Assembly: GCF_009729095.1 (NCBI RefSeq)
Contig: NZ_VTGX01000001.1
Location: 248,001 to 312,000 of the forward strand
Direction: 5' to 3'
DNA length: 64,000 nt
Origin: Mycolicibacterium sp. CBMA 247
GTDB lineage: Bacteria; Actinomycetota; Actinomycetes; Mycobacteriales; Mycobacteriaceae
Below the pieces are notes generated by a model that was not told where the DNA came from, searched no databases, and saw only the letters and a program-made list of their open reading frames with translations. This document shows, piece by piece, positions 44,620 through 52,119 of the stretch (the stretch's first letter is position 1; every line of letters begins with the position of its first letter). The position numbers were made by a program, and so were the translations under genes.

Positions 44620-45177
44620 GTGAATGAACCTGTACCCGCTCAGCGGGACGCATCAGCCGAAGAGACCTCGACGCGCCACCGAATCCTGGTCGCGACGGCG
44701 GAGGTGCTGGCGCGCAGCGGACAGACCAAGCTGAGTCTGTCCGAGGTGGCGCTGCAGGCCGGGGTGTCCCGGCCTACGCTCTACCGCTGGTTCGCCGACA
44801 AGCAGGAGTTGCTCGACGCGTTCGGCAACTACGAGCGCGAGATGTTCGACCACGGCATGAGCCGCGCCACCGCGGGCTTGCGGGGTAACGAGAAGCTCGA
44901 CGCCGCACTGCGTTTCATCGTGCGATATCAGCAGTCGTATTCCGGGGTCCGGTTGATCGACATCGAGCCCGAAGTCGTTATCGCACAACTGGCCAACGTC
45001 CTACCCTTGATGCGGGCGCGGCTGCTCAAACTGCTGTCTGGCGCCAATGCGCCGGTCAAGGCCGCCACCGCGATCCGGGTAGCGGTCTCGCACTACATCG
45101 TGCGAAGCGATGACGGCGACCAGTTCCTGGCACAGCTACGCCACGCCGTCGGCATCAAACAGCCTGATCCGGACTGA
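44620..45177 (+). CDS. TetR-family regulator, paralogue B
   Basis: A 185-residue TetR repressor. The 24 residues from TKLSLS through YRWFA in the HTH (about 36-59) are identical to those of the TetR at 39404, and KQELLDAF follows in both. The ligand domain shares the RYQQSYSGVRLIDIEPEVVI region (about 108-127) but differs elsewhere, so the two may bind different inducers at the same DNA site. The GTG at 44620 gives the normal length; the ribosome site is weak. It is 43 nt after the kinase-fold gene and upstream of the aldehyde dehydrogenase gene. Confidence 0.88.
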   Translation: MNEPVPAQRDASAEETSTRHRILVATAEVLARSGQTKLSLSEVALQAGVSRPTLYRWFADKQELLDAFGNYEREMFDHGMSRATAGLRGNEKLDAALRFIVRYQQSYSGVRLIDIEPEVVIAQLANVLPLMRARLLKLLSGANAPVKAATAIRVAVSHYIVRSDDGDQFLAQLRHAVGIKQPDPD

Positions 45178-45220
45178 CCTGCCTCCACCTCGGCCCTTCA
45201 CCCTTCGGCATCCCTTCTCC

Positions 45221-45298
45221 GTCACGCTGGCGTGACACTCGACGTCCACCGCCACTCTGGCGTGACACTCTACGATCACAGAGACTGATCGATCGGTC
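45221..45298. promoter_or_regulatory. Stacked repeats upstream of the aldehyde dehydrogenase
   Basis: CTGGCGTGACACTC occurs twice, 30 bp apart (45227-45240 and 45257-45270). The first copy is part of a perfect inverted repeat GTCACG-CTGG-CGTGAC (45221-45236). A near-perfect 16-bp palindrome GACTGATCGATCGGTC follows at 45283-45298. All three lie before the dyad at 45315, making a compound control region. Confidence 0.5.
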
Positions 45299-45314
45299 AA
45301 TCCTTGCGCCAAAG

Positions 45315-45344
45315 GGGTGACACGACACGCAATTTTTGTAAAGC
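45315..45344 (+). promoter_or_regulatory. GCKTKACA-N14-TGTMAMGC dyad, copy 5
   Basis: GGGTGACA (45315-45322), 14 nt, TGTAAAGC (45337-45344), ending 7 nt before ATG 45352 of the aldehyde dehydrogenase gene. The flank CTG after the right half is shared with copy 3. Confidence 0.65.
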
Positions 45345-45351
45345 TGTCGGT

Positions 45352-46836
45352 ATGACTCAGGTGCAGAGCGACACCGGCGTGCTCGCCGGTGACGAGCGGA
45401 TGCTCATCGATGGGGAACTCCAATACACCGGCAGCGGCGCGAAATTCGACGTCATCCATCCCGCCAGCGAACAGGTGGCGGGCCAGGCCACCGACGGCAC
45501 GGTGGCCGACATCGAGCGGGCCGTGGGTGCCGCGCGACGTGCCTTCGACGAAACCGACTGGAGCCGCGACGTCGAGTTCCGTTACCACTGCCTGATGCAG
45601 CTGCACGACGCGCTGGAGGCCGAGAAGGAGCGGCTGCGCCGGGTGCTGGTCACCGAGGTCGGTTGTCCAGTGACCGTCACCGGCTCGCAGATCGAGGACC
45701 CGATCGGCGAGGTCAAGCACTGGGCCGAGCACGGTAAGAATTTCGAGTACGTCGTCGACAACGGGGTGCACGCCACCCAGCTCGGCCCGGCGCGACGCAA
45801 GATCGTCTATGAGCCGATCGGCGTGGTCGGCGCGATCACCCCGTGGAACGTGCCGTTCTACCTCAACATCGCCGAGACGGTTCCGGCGTTGATGGCCGGC
45901 AACACCGTGGTGCTCAAGCCTGCTCAGCTGACCCCGTGGTCGGGTACCGAGCTGGGCCGCATCGTTGCCGAGCACACCGACATCCCGGCCGGTGTCTTCA
46001 ATGTCGTGGTATCCAACGCCAACGAGGTCGGCGCCGCGCTGTCGGCGGACCCGCGGGTCGACATGATCACCTTCACCGGGTCGACCGCGACCGGGCGTGC
46101 CATCCTGGCCGCCGGAGCGCCGACGGTCAAGAAGACCATGCTCGAACTGGGTGGCAAGTCCGCACACATCGTGCTCGACGATGCCGACTTCAACTCGGCG
46201 TTGCCGATCGCGGCGATGATGGCCTGCGTCATGAGCGGTCAGTCCTGCATCCTGCCCAGCCGAATCCTGCTCCCCCGCAGCCGCTACGACGAGGGCATCG
46301 AGCTTCTCAAGGGCGCGATGGAGAACTTCCCGGTCGGCGACCCGTGGACCCCGGGCATCATGCAGGGTCCGCAGATCAGCTCCACCCAGCGTGAGAAGGT
46401 GCTCGGGCTGATCGCCTCCGGTGTCGCCTCCGGGGCACGGCTGGTCACCGGCGGCGGTGTTCCGGAAAACCTGCCGACGGGCTACTACGTGTCCCCCACC
46501 CTGCTCGCCGACGTCGACCCCGACTCACAGGTCGCTCAGGAGGAGATCTTCGGTCCGGTGCTGACGGTCACTCCCTACGACTCCGACGACGAAGCGGTCG
46601 CCATCGCCAACAACTCCATTTACGGCCTGTCCGGGGAAGTTTCGTCCGGCGACGTGGATCGGGCTTTCGCGATCGCGCGGCGTATCCGAACCGGCAACGT
46701 CACCATCAACAGCCGCAGCCACTTCGGCATCAACAGCCCGTTCGGCGGCTCCAAGCAGAGCGGCCTTGGCCGGCGCAACGGCGAGGAAGGCTTCAAGGAG
46801 TACTTCGAGCCCAAGACCATCGGGATGCCCGACTAG
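45352..46836 (+). CDS. NAD(P)-dependent aldehyde dehydrogenase
   Basis: A 494-residue ALDH. The oxyanion Asn is in TPWNVPFY (about 163-170), the cofactor loop FTGSTATG (about 241-248), catalytic Glu265 in ELGGK, and nucleophile Cys299 in GQSCILP. It oxidises an aldehyde to the acid, which the CoA transferase of this cluster could then activate (inference). ATG 45352 is 7 nt after the dyad; an upstream in-frame ATG at 45304 would place the dyad inside the coding region and is rejected. The stop overlaps the next GTG (TAGTG). Confidence 0.95.
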   Translation: MTQVQSDTGVLAGDERMLIDGELQYTGSGAKFDVIHPASEQVAGQATDGTVADIERAVGAARRAFDETDWSRDVEFRYHCLMQLHDALEAEKERLRRVLVTEVGCPVTVTGSQIEDPIGEVKHWAEHGKNFEYVVDNGVHATQLGPARRKIVYEPIGVVGAITPWNVPFYLNIAETVPALMAGNTVVLKPAQLTPWSGTELGRIVAEHTDIPAGVFNVVVSNANEVGAALSADPRVDMITFTGSTATGRAILAAGAPTVKKTMLELGGKSAHIVLDDADFNSALPIAAMMACVMSGQSCILPSRILLPRSRYDEGIELLKGAMENFPVGDPWTPGIMQGPQISSTQREKVLGLIASGVASGARLVTGGGVPENLPTGYYVSPTLLADVDPDSQVAQEEIFGPVLTVTPYDSDDEAVAIANNSIYGLSGEVSSGDVDRAFAIARRIRTGNVTINSRSHFGINSPFGGSKQSGLGRRNGEEGFKEYFEPKTIGMPD

Positions 46837-47252
46837 TGGACGTGCAACTTCTCGCCGATCAGCTGGAGATCGCCGCACTGCTGACCCGGTACGCCCGTGC
46901 GGTCGACTCCAAGGACTGGGAGCTGTACCGGTCGGTGTTCACCGAAGACGCCCACATCGACTATTCATCGGCGGGCGCTGTGGTGGGGACACGCGATGAG
47001 GTCGTCGACTGGTTCGCCGCGAACTTCGGCGTCATCCCGTGGACCATGCACTACATCACCAACATCGATGCCCACATTGACGGTGACACAGCCACCGTGC
47101 GGGCGATGTTCTACAACCCGATGCAGTTACCGGGGATGGCCGAGACGAGTGCGTGCGGCGGGTACTACCACCACGAGTTGGTGCGTACGCCCGACGGCTG
47201 GCGCAGCCGCAGCCTGCGCGAAGAGAACCTCTGGTTCACCAACGCCCCATAA
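46836..47252 (+). CDS. SnoaL/NTF2-like protein
   Basis: A 138-residue SnoaL_4-type alpha + beta barrel. LADQLEIAALLTRYARAVDS at the N-terminus and WELYRSVFTEDAHIDYS (about 28-44) are typical of ring-hydroxylating-dioxygenase small-subunit-like and scytalone-dehydratase-like members; a Tyr/Asp/His set suitable for dehydration or isomerisation is present. GTG 46836 overlaps the ALDH stop by one base, so the two are coupled. It may be a dehydratase or isomerase in the pathway. Confidence 0.82.
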   Translation: MDVQLLADQLEIAALLTRYARAVDSKDWELYRSVFTEDAHIDYSSAGAVVGTRDEVVDWFAANFGVIPWTMHYITNIDAHIDGDTATVRAMFYNPMQLPGMAETSACGGYYHHELVRTPDGWRSRSLREENLWFTNAP

Positions 47253-47257
47253 CCAAC

Positions 47258-47320
47258 CGCCGAGACTACGGTTGATGGCGTGAAAACGCCGAAATCGCAC
47301 CACAAACCGTAGTGTCGGCG
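47258..47320. repeat. Nested hairpin element between convergent genes
   Basis: CGCCGAGACTACGGTT (47258-47273) pairs with AACCGTAGTGTCGGCG (47305-47320), 15 of 16 positions complementary. Inside it, GGCGT-GAAA-ACGCC (47277-47290) is a perfect five-pair hairpin with a GAAA tetraloop. It fills nearly all of the 77 nt between the SnoaL and rlmN stops. It could terminate both transcripts or be a copy of a dispersed palindromic repeat. Confidence 0.7.
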
Positions 47321-47329
47321 TGAAGGGGG

Positions 47330-48436
47330 CTAACCCTCAGCGGCGAGCTGACCACAGGCCGCGGCAATTTCACGTCCACGGGTATCGCGCACGGTGCACG
47401 ACACACCCTTGGCCTGAACGCGCTTGACGAACTCCCGCTCGGCCGGCTTGGGGCTGGCATCCCACTCGCTGCCGGGCGTCGGATTGAGCGGGATGAGGTT
47501 GACATGCACCAGCGACCCCAGCTTGGCGTGCAACTTCTTACCGAGGAGGTCGGCGCGCCACGGCTGATCGTTGACGTCACGGATCAGCGCGTACTCGATG
47601 GACACCCGCCTGCCGGTGGTATCGGCGTAGTAGCGCGCCGCGTCGAGCACCTCGTCGACCTTCCAGCGGTTGTTCACCGGCACCAGCGTGTCGCGCAGCT
47701 CGTCGTCAGGTGTGTGCAGGGACAGCGCCAGCGTGACGCCGAGGCGCTCGTCGGCGAGTTTCCGGATGGCCGGGGCCAGGCCCACCGTCGACACCGTGAC
47801 CGACCGCGCGCTGATTCCGAAACCGTTCGGCGGCGGCGCGATGATGCGCCGCACCGCGGCCACCACCCGGTTGTAGTTGGCCAGTGGCTCGCCCATGCCC
47901 ATGAAGACGATGTTGGACAGCCGCCCGTCATGCTCCTCGCGCATGGCCGACGACGCGGCCCGGACCTGTTCGAGAATCTCGGCGGTGGACAGGTTGCGTT
48001 TGAGGCCGCCCTGGCCGGTCGCGCAGAACGGGCAGGCCATGCCGCAGCCGGCCTGCGAGGAGATGCACACAGTGTTGCGCTGCGGGTAACGCATCAGCAC
48101 CGATTCGAAGGTCGTGCCGTCTCCCGCGCGCCACAGCGTCTTGCGGGTCTCCCCGGCGTCGCACTGGATCTGCTTTACCGGATCGATCAGTGTCGGGAAC
48201 AGGGCCTCGGCCACCTGCTCGCGGACGGCGGCGGGCAGATCGGTCATCTGCTGCGGGTCGGCGATGAGCCGGCCGTAGTACTGGTTGGCCAGCTGCTTGG
48301 CCCGAAATTTCGGCAGACCTAGCTCGGTGACAGCGGCCGCGCGGCCGTCCTCGTCGAGGTCGGCAAGGTGCCGCGGCGGCATCGCACGCCGAGGGGCCTC
48401 GAAGACCAACGGCAGCGGCTTACTTTCAGCAGACAT
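47330..48436 (-). CDS. rlmN: 23S rRNA (adenine-2503-C2)-methyltransferase
   Basis: RlmN is a radical-SAM enzyme that methylates A2503 of 23S rRNA and some tRNAs. At 368 residues it has the cluster motif CxxxCxxC as CGMACPFC (Cys131, Cys135, Cys138) and the C-terminal Cys in the [10 protein letters not shown] region (about 345) that forms the methyl-carrier thioether pair. It corresponds to Rv2880c/Rv2879c, which is split in M. tuberculosis; here it is one intact gene. In the tubercle bacillus cdsA follows upstream directly; here a 3.6-kb accessory block intervenes. Confidence 0.96.
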   Translation of the reverse strand: MSAESKPLPLVFEAPRRAMPPRHLADLDEDGRAAAVTELGLPKFRAKQLANQYYGRLIADPQQMTDLPAAVREQVAEALFPTLIDPVKQIQCDAGETRKTLWRAGDGTTFESVLMRYPQRNTVCISSQAGCGMACPFCATGQGGLKRNLSTAEILEQVRAASSAMREEHDGRLSNIVFMGMGEPLANYNRVVAAVRRIIAPPPNGFGISARSVTVSTVGLAPAIRKLADERLGVTLALSLHTPDDELRDTLVPVNNRWKVDEVLDAARYYADTTGRRVSIEYALIRDVNDQPWRADLLGKKLHAKLGSLVHVNLIPLNPTPGSEWDASPKPAEREFVKRVQAKGVSCTVRDTRGREIAAACGQLAAEG

Positions 48437-48493
48437 AACACCGCCAGTATCCCAGCACCGTCATTGCGCGTGAACACCGCCGAGTTGTAACGT

Positions 48494-48529
48494 GTTCTAA
48501 AACCAGAGTATGCACTCTGGTTTTAGAAC
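48494..48529. terminator. 36-bp inverted repeat with 15-bp perfect arms
   Basis: GTTCTAAAACCAGAG (48494-48508) and its exact reverse complement CTCTGGTTTTAGAAC (48515-48529) flank TATGCA. The repeat lies 45 nt after the stop of the minus-strand TetR gene and 57 nt before rlmN. A stem this long suits a terminator, although no U-run follows. An operator is the alternative, since the arms are AT-rich. Confidence 0.55.
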
Positions 48530-48574
48530 GAGAGGGTCACGATTGGCTGGCATCGAAGCAACCAGACCTCTTGA

Positions 48575-49201
48575 TCAGTGCCATTCCAAGACAGCCTCCA
48601 CGGCGGTCGCCAGATGTTCGGCACGGACGGCAGAGTCCATCGCAACCGAGGTAATTTCGTCATTTCCGAACACGACTGGCAGAAACGCGTTGGAGTACAC
48701 CATCCGGAATGCGGTGTCGGCAGCGGCGGCGCTACAACCGAATCGCTCCGTGAGCACCCGGCTGAAAGCCCGCGCCAAGGAACGGCTCCACGCGACTCCG
48801 TCCGCCCACATGTCCGGATCGTCCCGGCCGAGACTGACAAACACGAAGAGCAGAGCACGATTGTCCGCGACGGCAGCCAGGAACATGGCCACGAAACCCG
48901 ACACGAACGCTTGCCTGTCGGTGGCCGAATACCAAGGTGCCGAACGGTATTCGCTGGATTCGCTGAGCCGGTTCAAAAACCTGGCATGGGCTTCCACCAG
49001 CAACTGTCGACGGTCGGCGAAGCGATGGTAGATGGCGCCGTTGGAGACTCCGGAGCGCTCGCTGACGGCGGCAATGGTCAAGCCCTGCGCCCCCGACTCG
49101 GCCAGGATTTCCAGCGCGGCGTCGAGCACCCGCGAAGCCGTCACCTGACTGCGGCGCTGAACCGCAGGACGTCTCCCGGGAACCTCAACAGCCTCACTCA
49201 T
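48575..49201 (-). CDS. TetR-family regulator
   Basis: A 208-residue TetR repressor. The HTH (about 44-66, LTIAAVSERSGVSNGAIYHR) follows an N-terminus that begins MSEAVEVPG; upstream ATGs at 49225 and 49252 are open alternatives. The ligand domain is of the TetR_C_6-like type. It is divergent from the aminotransferase/SMP-30/EthD operon and is the natural candidate to control it. A CTGTAAATC sequence at 49211 recalls half of the dyad but lacks the matching left half at the right distance. Confidence 0.85.
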   Translation of the reverse strand: MSEAVEVPGRRPAVQRRSQVTASRVLDAALEILAESGAQGLTIAAVSERSGVSNGAIYHRFADRRQLLVEAHARFLNRLSESSEYRSAPWYSATDRQAFVSGFVAMFLAAVADNRALLFVFVSLGRDDPDMWADGVAWSRSLARAFSRVLTERFGCSAAAADTAFRMVYSNAFLPVVFGNDEITSVAMDSAVRAEHLATAVEAVLEWH

Positions 49202-49253
49202 CGAAGCCAACTGTAAATCCCTCATCGAGCAGATCAAGAAGGAGCCGTACAAC

Positions 49254-50516
49254 GTGGTCGACGTTCAGAGGTTTTTGTCCGACATCGCGCGAGTCACACC
49301 CGTCGTCCCCCCGCCGGACCCGATACCGGTCACGTTCAACTTCGATCAGGGGATTCCGTCCGCGGAGACATTCCCGCTGGCCGCGCTCGGCCAACTGCAC
49401 AGCGACGTGCTCCGGTGTGACGGGGCGCGCGCCCTGGAGTACGTGTCGCTGGACGTCGACGGACCCGGCGACCAGATCGTCTACGGCAATACCGGCTACA
49501 CCGAGCTGGTCCTGGGCAGTCTGCACCTGCGCCGCGAGCTGGCGCGGTGGCTGGGTGAGCGCAACGCGCGCGCCGACCTGGGCCCGGACAATCTGATCAT
49601 CACCTCCGGTTCTGTGCAGGCCATCGCCCTGGCGATCAACGCGCTGATCAACCCCGGCGACGGGGTTCTCGTGGAGGCCGCGACATTCCCCTACGCCTTG
49701 CGGTACGCCAAGATGCGCGGCGCAGACGTTCGGCCCGTGGCGATCGACGCCGACGGCCTCGACCCTGACGCGCTGGAATCGCGTCTCGCGGAAATGACAG
49801 CCACCGGGATGGTGCCGAAGCTGCTGTACATCGTTGCCACGTTCCAGCTTCCGACCTGTGTCTCGACGTCGGAACCGCGACGTCGGCGCATCCTGGAGCT
49901 GGCGCAGGAGTACGACTTCCTGGTCCTCGAGGACAACATCTACGGCGACCTGCGCTACCACGGCGAACCGCTTCCCACGCTACTGTCGATGGACACCACG
50001 GGCAGGGTGATGCAGTCGCACGGCTTCAGCAAGACCGTGGCGCCCGCGCTGCGAATCGGGTGGATGACCGGACCGGAAGAGCTGATCAGCGGATTAGGTT
50101 CGGTACGGCAGGATTTGGGTCCAAGCCTGTGGACCTGCCGGGCACTGGCGCAATTCGTCGCCTCCGGTGGCTTCGACGAGCAGATCGACCGCGCCAACGA
50201 TGTGTACCGGCGCAAGCTCGACGTCGCGGTGGCCGCCGTTCGTGAACACTGCGGTCCCTGGGCGACGTTCGCGGTACCCGAGGGCGGCTTCTATCTGTGG
50301 CTCAAATTGTCCGATCAAGTTGACTGGCGTGAAGTTCGACGCCGGTCCGCCGAGGGTGGCGTGGCATTCCGTCCGGGCGAGCGGTTCATGATCGACAGTG
50401 CCGCTGCCGACGGAGCAGGTTACCTGCGACTGGCCTACAGCCACGTCGATGACGACGAAATGCGAAGGGGCATAGCGATTCTGGGCGAGGCCATCCGCGA
50501 ATCGGTGATCAAGTGA
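49254..50516 (+). CDS. PLP-dependent aminotransferase (class I/II, MocR/ARO8-like)
   Basis: A 420-residue fold-type I aminotransferase without a DNA-binding domain. The PLP Lys260 is in the FSKTVAPALRIGW motif, the Asp/Tyr pair is in VLEDNIYGDLRY (about 223-234), and the phosphate-binding region is GSVQAIALAINAL (about 119-131). It transfers an amino group from an amino acid to a 2-oxo acid. GTG 49254 follows AAGGAGCCGTAC. It is the first gene of a three-gene coupled operon, divergent from a TetR gene. Confidence 0.9.
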   Translation: MVDVQRFLSDIARVTPVVPPPDPIPVTFNFDQGIPSAETFPLAALGQLHSDVLRCDGARALEYVSLDVDGPGDQIVYGNTGYTELVLGSLHLRRELARWLGERNARADLGPDNLIITSGSVQAIALAINALINPGDGVLVEAATFPYALRYAKMRGADVRPVAIDADGLDPDALESRLAEMTATGMVPKLLYIVATFQLPTCVSTSEPRRRRILELAQEYDFLVLEDNIYGDLRYHGEPLPTLLSMDTTGRVMQSHGFSKTVAPALRIGWMTGPEELISGLGSVRQDLGPSLWTCRALAQFVASGGFDEQIDRANDVYRRKLDVAVAAVREHCGPWATFAVPEGGFYLWLKLSDQVDWREVRRRSAEGGVAFRPGERFMIDSAAADGAGYLRLAYSHVDDDEMRRGIAILGEAIRESVIK

Positions 50517-51367
50517 CCGCGGACGGCCCCCGGGCCGGCCTGGTATCCGGAGCCGAGGGCCTGACCTTCCCGGAGTGCCCGCGCTGGCACAACGGCGCCC
50601 TGTGGTTCTCCGACCAGCACGCCGGCACCGTGTTCCGGATAGAGCCCGGGCAGCGTGCCGAACCGATACTGGAGGTCGCCGGCCAGCCGTCGGGCCTCGG
50701 TTGGACACCCGACGGCGACCTGCTGGTGGTGTCCATGCTGAACCGGAAGCTGCTGCGCTATGACGGTCAGACCACCACAACGGTGGCTGATCTGTCGCCG
50801 TATCACCGCGGGCCAAGCAACGACATGCTGGTCGACGATGCCGGCCGGGCCTACATCGGCGACATCGGCTTCGACTACTACGAAGGGGGCTCCCCCACCC
50901 CGACGAAACTCATCAGGGTGGACCCGAACGGCGATGTTCAGGTGGTCTCCGGCGACGTCCTGGTGCCCAACGGCATGGCCCTGATCGAGGGCGGAACTCG
51001 GCTCATCGTCGCCGAGTCACTGGCCCGCCGGCTCACCAGCTTTCGCCGGGATCCCGACGGCACCCTTTCCGACCAGCAGATGTTCGCCGACCTCGGGCGC
51101 AGGGTTCCCGACGGGATCTGCGCCGACCCCACCGGTGCGGTGTGGTTCGCCTCGCCCAACTCCAATGCCGTTGTCCGCGTCGATCGCAGCGGCGCTCAGA
51201 CCCATGTCATCGGCACCGGCAGCTGGTACCCGACGGCCTGCGAGCTCGGCGGCCCGGACGGTCGCACGCTCTACATCTGCGCCTCGACCTCGGTGGCACC
51301 CACAGACACCGACACTGCGCGGTCGGGCGCAATACTCGCAGTCGAGCTCGACGACGCGATCGCATGA
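50513..51367 (+). CDS. SMP-30/gluconolactonase-like lactonase (second copy)
   Basis: A 284-residue SMP-30/LRE beta-propeller. The metal Glu is replaced by a slightly different entry FPECPRW (about 17-23), with Asn in VPNGMAL (about 147-153) and Asp in VPDGICAD (about 198-205). It is a homologue of the lactonase at 26323 (shared PSGLGWTPDGDLLVVSM-like and RLIVAESLARRL-like blocks). GTG 50513 overlaps the aminotransferase stop (GTGA), and the stop overlaps the EthD-like start. It hydrolyses a lactone or related cyclic ester. Confidence 0.86.
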   Translation: MTADGPRAGLVSGAEGLTFPECPRWHNGALWFSDQHAGTVFRIEPGQRAEPILEVAGQPSGLGWTPDGDLLVVSMLNRKLLRYDGQTTTTVADLSPYHRGPSNDMLVDDAGRAYIGDIGFDYYEGGSPTPTKLIRVDPNGDVQVVSGDVLVPNGMALIEGGTRLIVAESLARRLTSFRRDPDGTLSDQQMFADLGRRVPDGICADPTGAVWFASPNSNAVVRVDRSGAQTHVIGTGSWYPTACELGGPDGRTLYICASTSVAPTDTDTARSGAILAVELDDAIA

Positions 51368-52077
51368 CCGACCAGTCGACAGAAGGAGAAGCCGTGAAAT
51401 TCATGTACGCCCTGTGGGGCTCGGGCCTGGATCAGTCTCTGCGCGCACCGGCGCTGCACGACGCGCTCCACGCGGCTGGCGTGAGCCGTCTGCAGGTCAA
51501 TGTGGACGACGCCGACGTCGCCCCCACACAGCTACGCATCACTGCCTTCGATACCCCGGTGAACGCGGTGGTCAGCGTGTGGACCGAGACCGAGCCGACC
51601 GCAATCTCCGAGCTGCTGGCCGGAGCTGCCCACCGGTGCGTGGGCTGGGAGGTGGAGGAAACGGTGCGGTTGGTGCCGCCGCCGGTCGCTGATGGCGAAC
51701 GCACCCCGGCACTTGCCCAGATCGGATTCCTGCGAATCCCCGCCGATCTCACCCCCGAGGAGTGGCTGTACCGCTGGCAGGGACAGCACACCACAGTGGC
51801 CATCGAGACGCAGGCGACCTTCGGCTACGCGCAGAACCGGGTGCTGCGCACGGTTCTCGGTCACGATCGGGTCGATGCCCTGGTCGAGGAGCTGTTCCCA
51901 ATGGCGGCCATGACCGATCCGCACGCCTTCTACGGCAGCGGCGGCGACGATGCCGAGTTGCAGCGTCGCCTCGGCCTGATGATCGAGAGTGTGACCCGGT
52001 TCGGGGCCCACACCAACCTGGACTCGGTCCCCACCAGCCGGTACGTCTACGAGCTGGCGTCTCAACGGTCCCGGTAG
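51364..52077 (+). CDS. EthD-domain protein
   Basis: A 237-residue protein, likely two dimeric alpha/beta-barrel halves: the second (about 118-225, LAQIGFLRIPADLTPEEWLY, HTTVAIETQATFGYAQNRV) fits the EthD family, while the first (FMYALWGSGLDQSLRAPALH) is a diverged copy. EthD proteins are needed by some P450 systems or act as small decarboxylase/cyclase-like enzymes. ATG 51364 overlaps the lactonase stop (ATGA); GTG 51394, behind an AGAAGGAGAAGCC-type leader, is an alternative. It converges on cdsA. Confidence 0.75.
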   Translation: MTDQSTEGEAVKFMYALWGSGLDQSLRAPALHDALHAAGVSRLQVNVDDADVAPTQLRITAFDTPVNAVVSVWTETEPTAISELLAGAAHRCVGWEVEETVRLVPPPVADGERTPALAQIGFLRIPADLTPEEWLYRWQGQHTTVAIETQATFGYAQNRVLRTVLGHDRVDALVEELFPMAAMTDPHAFYGSGGDDAELQRRLGLMIESVTRFGAHTNLDSVPTSRYVYELASQRSR

Positions 52078-52119
52078 GCAATGGTCAGCCGCGCATCGTG
52101 ACGCCGCGGCTTCCCCGCC

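Noticed and set aside
48486..48499. A confident KstR operator
   Set aside because: Eight fixed positions are expected about once per 64 kb by chance, and rlmN is not a sterol gene.
49191..49218. A sixth copy of the TGACA-N14-TGTAA dyad before the aminotransferase
   Set aside because: The right half TGTAAA is present at 49212, but the left position reads CTCAC, not TKACA.
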